From CAVUWL01 sp963700105 (GTDB taxonomy: Bacteria; Actinomycetota; Thermoleophilia; Solirubrobacterales; 70-9): DNA of 64,000 nucleotides. The DNA lies in assembly GCA_963700105.1 (NCBI GenBank), contig CAVOWL010000004.1, forward strand, positions 620,001 through 684,000, written 5' to 3'. The first letter of the stretch is position 1. Each line of letters starts with the position of its first letter. The notes under the pieces are model-generated. The model was not told the origin of the DNA, did not search any database, and saw nothing but the letters and a program-made list of their open reading frames with translations. The translations under genes were made by a program, and so were the position numbers. Shown here in pieces: positions 55,151-63,502 of this stretch.

Positions 55151-55999
55151 TCAGTCAGACGCCGTGAAGCTGAAGAGCACGAGCAGCGCAGCCGCCATCG
55201 CCGAGATCACCAGGCTCGCGGCGACCGTGGTCGTGTAGGTACCCGCGTAGTGGATGATGGCGCCAGCCCGAGAGGCAGCGAGCACTCCGGCCCCCAGCAG
55301 CCCCGCCAGCCCAAACGCCTGAAGCACCCTGGGCGAGAATTGATGGGGGATGATCGAGCTGATCCGAGCCTCCCCCCTCCTGACCTGGAGGTGGCGGAGC
55401 ACCGCAAGCGCGGCGAAGCCGTAGCCGGTGGCCACCAGGAGCCCACCCAAAACATCACTTGGAAAGTGCCAGGTGAGGACGAGGACCGAGAAGGACACGC
55501 CGACGACCAGGGCGCCGCTGGCCACCGCCGTGATGACTCGCCAACGCCGCGGAACGACGAGCAGGCACGCCACCGCCATCGACATCGCAGAGGTCGCGTG
55601 TCCGCTCGGAAACGACGCCGGGTTGACCTGATGGGCGCCGAGGATCGGTTGGATTCGAGGATGAGCGAGGATGATCTTTAGGACCTCGGTTGTCAGATTG
55701 GCGGCGAGCACGACGCCGATCGCGGCGATCGCCTCGCGCCGCCGGCCCCAGCGCCCCGCGAGGGAGTAGAGGACGATCAAACCGAGGGCGAGGGGGAAGA
55801 AGCCGCCGATCAGGGCAAATCCCCAGACCGGGACACGGAGTGAGCCCGAATCAAGCGTCCCAAAACCGTAGAGGGCGGTGGCGTCCAGACGCTGCGCCCC
55901 CCCGACATAAAACGCGATAACCATGAGGAGGACCAGCGCCACTGCACAAAGCGCGCATCCGATCAGCGCCGCCCCAGGGCTCTTTAGGTCGAGTCGCAT
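55151..55999 (-). CDS. PAP2 superfamily phosphatase
   Basis: The 282-residue membrane protein has the PAP2 phosphatase motifs: ILAHPRIQP (K......RP-like), PSGHATSAM (PSGH), and LTWHFPSDV (variant of SR.....H...D). About six helices are present. PAP2 enzymes dephosphorylate lipid phosphates such as phosphatidic acid or undecaprenyl pyrophosphate. Motif 3 lacks the usual SR, but the His and Asp are kept. It is monocistronic. Confidence 0.85.
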   Translation of the reverse strand: MRLDLKSPGAALIGCALCAVALVLLMVIAFYVGGAQRLDATALYGFGTLDSGSLRVPVWGFALIGGFFPLALGLIVLYSLAGRWGRRREAIAAIGVVLAANLTTEVLKIILAHPRIQPILGAHQVNPASFPSGHATSAMSMAVACLLVVPRRWRVITAVASGALVVGVSFSVLVLTWHFPSDVLGGLLVATGYGFAALAVLRHLQVRRGEARISSIIPHQFSPRVLQAFGLAGLLGAGVLAASRAGAIIHYAGTYTTTVAASLVISAMAAALLVLFSFTASD

Positions 56000-56034
56000 C
56001 CCAGCAAACGGTAGCGGGATGGCTAAAGGGATCC

Positions 56035-57555
56035 TTAGGCTGGAGTGATCGGGTTGCGCCGCTCTGTAAGGCGGCGGAGCTTGCCGTCGGTGTAGGCGAA
56101 ACGGCGAATCAGCACTGAGCGCAGCTCGACTGGCTCGATCACGGCGTCGATAACCAACTCAGAGGCGAGGTGAAGAATGTCGATGTCGGCCCCGTATTCG
56201 GCCCGTTTTTGAGCGACGAAGCGCGCTCGCTCCCCCTCCTCCGCGATCGCCTGGATCTGGTTGTAGTAGACCGCGTTGATCGCGGCCTCCGGCCCCATCA
56301 CCGCGATCGAGGCGCTCGGCAGGGCGATGCAGCAGTCCGGCTCAAAGGCCGGCCCAGCCATCGCGTAGAGGCCGGCGCCATATGCCTTTCGAACGATCAC
56401 CGAGATCTTCGGCACGCTCGCTTCGGCGACTGCGCTGATCATCTTTGCCCCGTGGCGGATGATCCCCTGGCGCTCGACCGCGCTACCGATCATGAAGCCC
56501 GGGACGTCGGCTAGAAATAGCAGCGGCAGGTTGAAGGCATTGCAGGTCTGGATGAAGCGGGCCGCCTTATCGGCGGAGTCGACGAAGAGGACGCCCCCTT
56601 TTTGGCGCGGCTGACTGGCAACAACGCCGAGGGCGCGACCGTCCAAACGCGCGTAGCCGACGATCAGCTCCTTCGCCCAGCGCCGGTGGACCTCGAGCAG
56701 GGAGTCCTCGTCAAGCAGCGAGTCAAGCAACTCGCGCATGTCAAACGGCTGGTTCTCATCGGCCGGGATGATCTCCTCAATCGCCACGCTTGAAGCTGGC
56801 TCCCGGGCCGGCGCCAGCGGGGTCTGCCCGCGCCAGTTCGAGGGCATGAAGGAGAGGTATCGCTTTGCCAGCTCGATCGCCTCGGCGTCGCCTTTGACCA
56901 GAAAGTGTCCGCAGCCCGAGACGCCGGTGTGCATCTTTGCGCCACCCATCTGCTCGAGCGTCACCGTCTCTCCGATCACCATCTCCGCCATCCGCGGCGA
57001 ACCTAGATACATCGAGGCGTTTCCCTCGCGCATGATCACCACGTCACAAAAGGCCGGGATGTAGGCGCCACCGGCGGCGCTTGGCCCGAGCAGCACGCAG
57101 ACCTGGGGCACCTGGCCCGAGAGGCGGACCTGGTTATAGAAGATGCGCCCGGCGCCGCGGCGACCGGGAAACATCTGCACCTGCTCTGTGATCCGCGCTC
57201 CGGCGGAGTCGACCAGGTAGAGGATCGGGATCGCCAGCTCGATCGCCCGCTCCTGGATGCGGAGGATCTTCTCCACAGTCTTTGGCCCCCAGGAGCCGGC
57301 CTTAACGGTCGGGTCGTTGGCCATCAGCGCGACCCGTCGCCCCTCGATCATCCCGAGGCCGCTGATCACCCCATCGGCTCCAAGTCCCTCCTGCTCCCAG
57401 CTCGCGAGCTGGGCGTCCTCGATGAAGGAGGCGGGGTCAAGGAGCGCCTCGACCCGATCACGAACCGCCAACTTGCCCTGTTCGGCTGTCTTTTCGTGGT
57501 GGCGCCTCGGTCCGCCCGCCAGAGCAGCCTCGTGTGCTTGGGAGAAATCGCTCAT
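56035..57555 (-). CDS. Acyl-CoA carboxylase beta subunit
   Basis: The 506-residue carboxyltransferase has SAGARITEQVQMFPG, GPSAAGGAYIPAFCD and QMGGAKMHTGVSG, typical of propionyl-CoA, methylcrotonoyl-CoA or geranyl-CoA carboxylase beta subunits. It transfers CO2 from biotin to an acyl-CoA. No biotin carboxylase/BCCP alpha subunit is in the window, so the partner must be elsewhere. Proximity to HMG-CoA lyase favours 3-methylcrotonoyl-CoA (leucine catabolism), but sequence alone does not decide. An 87-base gap separates it from HMG-CoA lyase on the same strand. Confidence 0.9.
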   Translation of the reverse strand: MSDFSQAHEAALAGGPRRHHEKTAEQGKLAVRDRVEALLDPASFIEDAQLASWEQEGLGADGVISGLGMIEGRRVALMANDPTVKAGSWGPKTVEKILRIQERAIELAIPILYLVDSAGARITEQVQMFPGRRGAGRIFYNQVRLSGQVPQVCVLLGPSAAGGAYIPAFCDVVIMREGNASMYLGSPRMAEMVIGETVTLEQMGGAKMHTGVSGCGHFLVKGDAEAIELAKRYLSFMPSNWRGQTPLAPAREPASSVAIEEIIPADENQPFDMRELLDSLLDEDSLLEVHRRWAKELIVGYARLDGRALGVVASQPRQKGGVLFVDSADKAARFIQTCNAFNLPLLFLADVPGFMIGSAVERQGIIRHGAKMISAVAEASVPKISVIVRKAYGAGLYAMAGPAFEPDCCIALPSASIAVMGPEAAINAVYYNQIQAIAEEGERARFVAQKRAEYGADIDILHLASELVIDAVIEPVELRSVLIRRFAYTDGKLRRLTERRNPITPA

Positions 57556-57642
57556 CCGAGAACGCCTCCCACCCTGCCCCCAGGGCGGCGCCGGGTCGAT
57601 CGCGACGCGGCGCTGGATGAGGGTGCGCTCACCGCGGGTAGC

Positions 57643-58563
57643 CTAATCACGGTGCCAATCAATCGGCCCGGCCCGCAGCAGGTGGGCGCCGAGCGGGCGG
57701 CCCAATAGCTCCCCGGCGGCGCGGGAGGCGGCGATCAGGCGCTCCAGGTCGATCCCGGTCTGGATCCCCATCTCGGCCAGCATCGAGGCGAGGTCCTCGG
57801 TCGAGACGTTGCCGGTTGAGCCGGGCGGCACCGGGCAGCCGCCGAGCTCTCCGAAACTCGACTCAAAGGAGCAAACGCCAGCCCAGAGGGCGGCGAGCAC
57901 GTTCGCCAGCCCCGCCCCGCGGGTGTTGTGGAAATGGGCGGTCAGCTCCAAACCACCCAGGCGCGGCTTTGCCGCGGAGAAGAAATCGCCCACCCCGACG
58001 GGGTTCGCCATCCCGGTGGTATCGCCGAAGGCGATCTCCTCACAACCGGCCGCGCCGAGGCGCCCGGCGATCTCAAATACCCGCTGCGGATCGACGGCGC
58101 CCTCATAGGGGCAGCCAAAGGAGGTGGCGATCACACCCTCACAGCGAAGCCCCGCCCCCCTTGCCTCGGCAATAGTCGCCTCCAGCTCGCTGAGGGACTC
58201 GGCGACCGAGCGATTGACGTTGCGGCGGTTGTGGGTCTCTGAGGCGGAGAGAAAGACGCTCACCTCATCGAAGCGATCGCGCATCGCGAGGGCGCGCTCG
58301 AGCCCCCGCCGGTTGGGGATCAAGACGGAGAAGCTCACCCCCTCGCGCCGTTTGACCGCGGCGAGCACCTCGGCGGCATCGGCGAGCTGGGGGATCACCT
58401 CGGCGCGCACGAAGGCGCTCACCTCCAACCGCGCCAGGCCAGATTCGGAGAGCAGATCGATCAGCCTCACCTTCTCGGCGGTGGCGATCGTCTCGGGCTC
58501 GTTTTGGAAGCCGTCGCGAGGGCCGACCTCGCGGATCGATACGCGCTCCGGCAGGGCCGGCAT
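57643..58563 (-). CDS. mvaB: Hydroxymethylglutaryl-CoA lyase
   Basis: The 306-residue DRE-TIM family enzyme has REVGPRDGFQNEPE at the N-terminus, FGDTTGMANP, HFHNTRGAGLANVLAA and GGCPVPPGSTGNVSTEDL with the catalytic cysteine in GGCP. It cleaves HMG-CoA to acetyl-CoA and acetoacetate, the last step of leucine breakdown. Acetoacetate could then be activated by the nearby acetoacetyl-CoA synthetase. The ATG has a 4-base gap to the SDR stop at 58568, so the two are cotranscribed. Confidence 0.92.
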   Translation of the reverse strand: MPALPERVSIREVGPRDGFQNEPETIATAEKVRLIDLLSESGLARLEVSAFVRAEVIPQLADAAEVLAAVKRREGVSFSVLIPNRRGLERALAMRDRFDEVSVFLSASETHNRRNVNRSVAESLSELEATIAEARGAGLRCEGVIATSFGCPYEGAVDPQRVFEIAGRLGAAGCEEIAFGDTTGMANPVGVGDFFSAAKPRLGGLELTAHFHNTRGAGLANVLAALWAGVCSFESSFGELGGCPVPPGSTGNVSTEDLASMLAEMGIQTGIDLERLIAASRAAGELLGRPLGAHLLRAGPIDWHRD

Positions 58564-58567
58564 CGGC

Positions 58568-59302
58568 TCAGACCATCCCCAGGCCGCCGCTTACCCCGAG
58601 CGTCTCCCCCGTCACGTAGCTGGCGTCATCTGAGACCAGGAAGGCGGCGGCAGCGGCGACCTCCTCGGGCTGGCCGAGGCGACCGAGCTGGGTTGATGCC
58701 CGCATCGTCTCGATCACCCGTTCGCCGATCTCCCCATACTCCTTGGCGCCCATCAGAAGCGGAGTTTCGATCGGCCCGGGGGCGATCGAGTTGGCGGTGA
58801 TCCCGTAGCGGGCGTTCTCGCGGGCGATTGCCTTGGTGAAGGCGATGATGCCGCCCTTCGCCGCCGAATACACGGCCGAGCCCTTCGAACCGACCCGCCC
58901 GGCCTCAGAGGAGATATTGAGGATTCGACCGTAGCCGGCCACCTGCATCGCGGGCAGCGCGGCGTGGGTGCAGTTGAGGACGCCGCCGAGGTTGACCGCC
59001 AGTACCCGCTGCCACTGCTCGGGGCTGGTGTAGGTGAAGAAGCCGAACTCATCGGTGCCGGCGTTATTGACGAGGATGTCGATCGTCCCGGTCACCTCAA
59101 GCGCCGCCCGCGCGGAATCAAGCTTGGTCACGTCGAGCTCGATCGCGTGCCCGGAGACCTCGGCCGCCACCGCCTCGGCCCCGGGCAGGTTGATGTCGGC
59201 GACCCAGACCTCGGCTCCCTCGGCGGCCAGCCGCGCGGCGATCGCCGCGCCGATCCCGCTCGCCGCGCCGCTCACCAGCGCCTTTCGTCGCTCCAGCCTC
59301 AC
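58568..59302 (-). CDS. SDR family oxidoreductase
   Basis: The 244-residue protein has the SDR glycine motif SGAASGIG (TGxxxGxG-like), NNAG, a Ser in NISSE, and YSAAK (YxxxK). It is a classical SDR with NAD(P) specificity not determined. As the first gene of the SDR/HMG-CoA lyase/carboxylase run it may act on a 3-hydroxyacyl-CoA or 3-hydroxybutyrate. Substrate assignment is inference. Confidence 0.88.
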   Translation of the reverse strand: MRLERRKALVSGAASGIGAAIAARLAAEGAEVWVADINLPGAEAVAAEVSGHAIELDVTKLDSARAALEVTGTIDILVNNAGTDEFGFFTYTSPEQWQRVLAVNLGGVLNCTHAALPAMQVAGYGRILNISSEAGRVGSKGSAVYSAAKGGIIAFTKAIARENARYGITANSIAPGPIETPLLMGAKEYGEIGERVIETMRASTQLGRLGQPEEVAAAAAFLVSDDASYVTGETLGVSGGLGMV

Positions 59303-59391
59303 TGGGCGGGGAGCATAGACTGGCGCGCTGTGAACGCGGAGCCCGCACCGGTTGATCTGAGAACACCCGCTGAGGCGAAGGCTCCGATCAA

Positions 59392-60090
59392 TTGAGCGAT
59401 CCCGAGCTCGCCCCGATCCCGATCATCGGCGGCACCGGGGCCCTCGGCGCCGGGCTGGCGCTGCGCTGGGCGATGGCCGGTGCGCCGGTTGTGATCGGCT
59501 CGCGCTCGCCAGAGCGCGCCGCCGCGAGCGCCGCCTCATTGCGCGATGCGGTCCCCGGTGCCAGCATCGAGGCCCTGGGGAATGAGGAGGCGGCCCGGCG
59601 CGCTGAGATCGTCTTTCTCACCGTTCCCTTCCGCGCCCAATCGGAGAACCTGACCAACCTGCGCGGGGCGCTTCGGCCCGGCCAGATCCTGGTTGATTGC
59701 ACGGTTCCGCTCGCCGCCGCGGTGAGCGGCAAGGCGACCCGCTCGCTTGGCGTCTGGCAGGGCTCCGCCGCCCAGCAGGCCCAGGAGATGGTGCCCAAGG
59801 GGGTGAGCGTCGTCTCCGCGCTTCACACGATCGCCGCCCCCTTGCTCGCCGACGCCGGGGCGAAGCTCGATCAGGACGTTCTGATCTGCGGCGATCGAAA
59901 GGCCGAGAAGGCTGCGGTGGCGCGGCTGATCGAGTTGATTTCAGGCCTTCGCGCCGTCAACGCCGGAGCGCTTGAGATGGCGCGGATCCTCGAGCAGCTG
60001 ACGCCGATGCTGATCTCGATCAACACTCGCTACAAGACCCACGCGGGCATCCGGCTGACCGGAATCCCCGGCGGCGATCACTGGAGCTAG
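59392..60090 (+). CDS. npdG: NADPH-dependent F420 reductase
   Basis: The 232-residue protein starts at TTG 59392 with PIIGGTGALGAGLALRW, the F420-NADP+ oxidoreductase nucleotide motif, then VIGSRSPERA. It exchanges hydride between NADPH and coenzyme F420, supplying reduced F420. Family members are about 220-230 residues, so length fits. It is followed by cofD after 2 bases. No Shine-Dalgarno is obvious before the TTG, and its 5' end is close to the divergent SDR promoter. Confidence 0.88.
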   Translation: MSDPELAPIPIIGGTGALGAGLALRWAMAGAPVVIGSRSPERAAASAASLRDAVPGASIEALGNEEAARRAEIVFLTVPFRAQSENLTNLRGALRPGQILVDCTVPLAAAVSGKATRSLGVWQGSAAQQAQEMVPKGVSVVSALHTIAAPLLADAGAKLDQDVLICGDRKAEKAAVARLIELISGLRAVNAGALEMARILEQLTPMLISINTRYKTHAGIRLTGIPGGDHWS

Positions 60091-60092
60091 GG

Positions 60093-61019
60093 GTGCGGGT
60101 CGCGCTGCTCGCCGGCGGCACCGGCGGCGCCAAACTGGGAGCCGGAATTCAGGCAGAGCTCGGCGCCGAGCTGAGCGTGATCGCCAATACAGGCGATGAC
60201 ATCGAGGCGCTTGGAGTCCACGTTTCCCCCGATCCCGATCTGATCACCTACTGGCTATCGGGTGAAATCGATGAGGAGCGCGGCTGGGGTCTGCGCGGCG
60301 ACAGCTTCACGGTCTTTGAGCGCCTGCAAAGACTGGGCGCGCCGGGGTGGTTTGGCCTCTCTGATCGCGACCTTGCCAGCTGCCTTTACCGCCGCGAGTT
60401 CCTGGCGGAGGGGGGTCGAGCGACGGATGCCCAGGCCCAGATCGCGGCGGCGCTCGGGGTCCGCGCCGCGGTCTTGCCGATGAGCGATCAGCCGGTCCGC
60501 ACCTGGGTGCTGACCGCGGCGGGGCGGCGCGGCTTGCAGGAATACCTGATCCTCGATGGCGCTCGCCCCGAGGTCCACGCGGTCGAGCTGGAGGGAATCG
60601 AGGCGGCCCGCCCGAGCGCTGAGGTATTGGGCGCGATCGAGGCGGCGGCGCTGATCGTGATCGGCCCCTCAAATCCGGTGATCAGCATCGGCCCGATCCT
60701 CGCCATGGCGGGAATGCGCGAGGCGATCGCCGCCTCGAGCGCCCCGGTGATCGCAGTCAGCCCCTTCGTCGGCGGCGCCGTGGTCAAGGGTCCGACCGAG
60801 CGCTTCATGGCGGCACTTGGGCGCCCCTCAAGCGCCGCCGGGGTGGCCGGGCTATACGCCGGTCTGATCGATGCGATGGTGATCGATCAGAATGAACCGC
60901 AGCCGCTCCCCGAGCAGCTCCCAACGCTTCAGACCCCAACCCTGATGGAGGGCGCCGAGGGCAGGCGGCGGCTGGCGCGCACCGTGCTCGATTACGGCGC
61001 TAGCCTGCGGGCCGCTTGA
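60093..61019 (+). CDS. cofD: 2-phospho-L-lactate transferase
   Basis: The 308-residue protein starts at GTG 60093 with LLAGGTGGAKLGAG, the CofD motif. IGPSNPVISIGPIL is also typical of the family. It transfers the phospholactyl or related group from its nucleotide-activated form to FO, giving F420-0. The phosphoenolpyruvyl version (dehydro-F420-0) is usual in actinobacteria. The end overlaps cofC by TTGA. Confidence 0.92.
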   Translation: MRVALLAGGTGGAKLGAGIQAELGAELSVIANTGDDIEALGVHVSPDPDLITYWLSGEIDEERGWGLRGDSFTVFERLQRLGAPGWFGLSDRDLASCLYRREFLAEGGRATDAQAQIAAALGVRAAVLPMSDQPVRTWVLTAAGRRGLQEYLILDGARPEVHAVELEGIEAARPSAEVLGAIEAAALIVIGPSNPVISIGPILAMAGMREAIAASSAPVIAVSPFVGGAVVKGPTERFMAALGRPSSAAGVAGLYAGLIDAMVIDQNEPQPLPEQLPTLQTPTLMEGAEGRRRLARTVLDYGASLRAA

Positions 61020-61657
61020 ACGCGACCGCGGTAATCCCGGTGAAGCGCTTCGGCGCCGCGAAGCGCCGCCTGGCCACCGGCATCGAGGAGGCGCGGCGCC
61101 GGGAGCTGGTCGAGGCGATGCTCGGCGATGTCTTGGAGGCGGTCTTTGCGGCGCGAACGATCACCGCGACGATCGTGATCAGCGACGAGCACCGCGCTGC
61201 CGAGCTGGCCGAGGCGGCCGGCGCAGAGGTCCTCCCCGAGGGTGAGCAGGGCGGGCACTCCGCCGCGGCCGCGCTGGGCATCGCGCGCGCCAGCGAGCTC
61301 GGCGCGCGCTGCGTCGCCCTTTTGCCCGGCGATTGCCCGCTGCTTGATCCGCGCGAGCTCGATCATCTTCTGACCGGCGTCCCGGAGCGCTACGTGAGCG
61401 TGGTTCCTGACCGCCACGGCAGCGGCACCAACGCCCTCGTCCTGGCCCCGCCAAGCGCAATCGCACCCGCCTTCGGCGAGGGAAGCTGTGCCCGCCACGT
61501 CGCCGCGGCGCGGCGGGCCGGCGTTCCCTACGGGGTCGAGGAGCTCGCCTCGCTTGGCCTCGACCTCGACACTCCGGCTGACATCGTCGCCCTCACCGCC
61601 GAGCTCGAGGCGCGCCCGGGCCGCGCGGTGCGAACCGCCAGGGCGCTCGGGATATGA
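61016..61657 (+). CDS. cofC: 2-phospholactate/phosphoenolpyruvate guanylyltransferase
   Basis: The 213-residue protein opens at TTG 61016, overlapping the cofD stop. TAVIPVKRFGAAKRRLA is the conserved nucleotidyltransferase start, and LLPGDCPLLDP is the metal-binding GDCPLLD segment typical of CofC/FbiD. It activates phospholactate or PEP with GTP to supply CofD. Its end is 46 bases before the cofE start. Confidence 0.92.
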   Translation: MNATAVIPVKRFGAAKRRLATGIEEARRRELVEAMLGDVLEAVFAARTITATIVISDEHRAAELAEAAGAEVLPEGEQGGHSAAAALGIARASELGARCVALLPGDCPLLDPRELDHLLTGVPERYVSVVPDRHGSGTNALVLAPPSAIAPAFGEGSCARHVAAARRAGVPYGVEELASLGLDLDTPADIVALTAELEARPGRAVRTARALGI

Positions 61658-61703
61658 GCCGCCGCGATCCCCAGCCCGCTTCGCGGCGAATCGGAGCGGT
61701 GCC

Positions 61704-62450
61704 GTGAGCGAGCTTCAGGTGCTGGCAATCGAGACGATGCCCGAGATCGGTGAGGGGGCGCCAATCGGCGAGCTGATCGCCGAGCGCATCGAGATCGGCG
61801 CCACAGACCTGCTCGTAGTTTCACAAAAGATCGTCTCCAAGGCGGAGGGGCAGATCCGCCGCCTCTCCTCCGTTTTACCCGGCGGGGAGGCCCGTCGCCT
61901 CGCCGCGGTGCTCGGCAAGGAGCCGGCGCTGGTCGAGCTGATCTTGGAGCAGAGCGCCGAGGTGCTGCGCGCCGAGCGCGGCGTTTTGATCGTCGAGACC
62001 CACCATGGCTTCGTCTGCGCCAACGCCGGCATCGATGCCTCCAACCTTCCCGAGCCCGACACCGTCTGCCTCTTGCCCGAGGACCCAGACGCCTCGGCAC
62101 GGGCGATCCGGGCTGAAATCGCCGCCGCGGTGGGCGTCTCGCCGGCGGTGATCGTCTCTGACAGCTTCGGCCGCGCCTGGCGCGTTGGCCAAGCCGAGGT
62201 GGCGATCGGCTGCGCGGGGATCTCTCCCCTCGATGACTGGCGCGGGCGCCCCGACGCTTTTGGCGTCGAGCTGGAGGCGACCCTGATCGCGGTCGCCGAT
62301 CAGGCTGCCGGCGCCGCCGATCTGATCCGCGGCAAGGCAAGCGGGGTCCCCGCCGCGCTACTGCGCGGCCTTCACCGCTTCATCGGCCCCGAGGATGGAC
62401 CGGGAGCGATCGCGCTGCGCCGCCCCCACGAGCAAGACCTCTTTCGTTAG
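61704..62450 (+). CDS. cofE: Coenzyme F420-0:L-glutamate ligase
   Basis: The 248-residue CofE starts at GTG 61704 with GGAG 7 bases before it. A longer frame upstream is a non-family extension within cofC. DLLVVSQKIVSKAEG is the conserved CofE block, and SDSFGRAWR follows. It adds gamma-linked glutamates to F420-0. The usual actinobacterial FbiB has a C-terminal nitroreductase-like domain; this protein lacks it. The stop shares TTAG with the convergent ADH gene. Confidence 0.9.
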   Translation: MSELQVLAIETMPEIGEGAPIGELIAERIEIGATDLLVVSQKIVSKAEGQIRRLSSVLPGGEARRLAAVLGKEPALVELILEQSAEVLRAERGVLIVETHHGFVCANAGIDASNLPEPDTVCLLPEDPDASARAIRAEIAAAVGVSPAVIVSDSFGRAWRVGQAEVAIGCAGISPLDDWRGRPDAFGVELEATLIAVADQAAGAADLIRGKASGVPAALLRGLHRFIGPEDGPGAIALRRPHEQDLFR

Positions 62451-63448
62451 GCGCCGAGCCGACCGCTGACGTCGAGCACCGCGGCTCCCTGCAGGGCGCC
62501 GCTGCGGATGTCCGCGAGCGCCTGCTGCGCGGCGCTCAGCGGGTAGATCTCGATCTCGGTTCGAACCGGAACCCGCGGCGCCAACTCGAGAAACTCCTCG
62601 CCGTCGGTGCGGGTTAGGTTTGCAACCGAGCCGAGCTGGCGCTCGCCCCAGAGAATGTCGTAGTCAAAGGCGGGGATCTCGCTCATGTGGATCCCGGCGC
62701 TGATCACCCGCGCGCCCTTGGCGGAGGCCCGAAGCGCGGCTGGCATCAGCGCCCCAACCGGGGCAAAGACGATCGCTCCGTCCAGCGGCTCGGGTGGAGA
62801 ATCATCAGAGGATCCCGCCCACTCGGCCCCCAGGCGACGGGCAAAGGCCTGCGTCTGGGTATCGCCGCCACGGGTGAAGGCGAAAACGCGTCGGCCCTGA
62901 AAAACAGCAACCTGGCAGAGGATGTGGGCGGCGGCGCCAAAGCCGTAGAAGCCGATTCGCTCCGCCTCACCGACCAACCGCAGCGCCCGGTAGCCGATCA
63001 GCCCGGCGCAAAGAAGCGGCGCTGCCTGATCATCTGAGAACCCGGCTGGGATCGCAAAGCAGAAGCGTTGATCGGCCACCGCCAGCTCGGCGTAGCCGCC
63101 GTCGATGTCATAGCCCGTGAAGCGGGCCCGATCGCAGAGGTTCTCGCGCCCGCTGGTGCAGTAGCGACAGACCCCGCAGGTCCAGCCCAGCCAGGGCACG
63201 CCGACCCGATCGCCCACGCCAAAGCGCCCCGCCCCCTCTCCCAGCGCCGAGATCGTGCCGACGATCTGGTGGCCGAGAATCAGCGGCAGCTTCGGCTCGC
63301 GCAGCTCGGAATCAAAGATGTGTAGGTCGGTGCGACAGACGCCGCAGGCGCCAACCTCGATCAGAACCTGGCCGGGGCCCGGCTGCGGATCGGGGCGATC
63401 GAGCAGCGCCAGCGGCTCGCCCTGCTTTTGAAGGACCATCGCGCGCAT
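62447..63448 (-). CDS. Zinc-dependent alcohol dehydrogenase
   Basis: The 333-residue MDR-family protein has GHQIVGTI (GHE-like catalytic zinc region), GWTCGVCRYCTSGRENLC for the structural zinc with four cysteines, and a Rossmann part (IGFYGFGAAAHILCQVA). The GHE glutamate is Gln here, an atypical feature to note. Catalysis is otherwise expected to oxidise alcohols with NAD(P)+. It begins just upstream of the F420 set on the opposite strand. Confidence 0.88.
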   Translation of the reverse strand: MRAMVLQKQGEPLALLDRPDPQPGPGQVLIEVGACGVCRTDLHIFDSELREPKLPLILGHQIVGTISALGEGAGRFGVGDRVGVPWLGWTCGVCRYCTSGRENLCDRARFTGYDIDGGYAELAVADQRFCFAIPAGFSDDQAAPLLCAGLIGYRALRLVGEAERIGFYGFGAAAHILCQVAVFQGRRVFAFTRGGDTQTQAFARRLGAEWAGSSDDSPPEPLDGAIVFAPVGALMPAALRASAKGARVISAGIHMSEIPAFDYDILWGERQLGSVANLTRTDGEEFLELAPRVPVRTEIEIYPLSAAQQALADIRSGALQGAAVLDVSGRLGA

Positions 63449-63502
63449 CGCCGTATCATCGCGCCCGCGGGCAACGAGGCCTAGCTCGGCGCTGCCTCGG
63501 CG

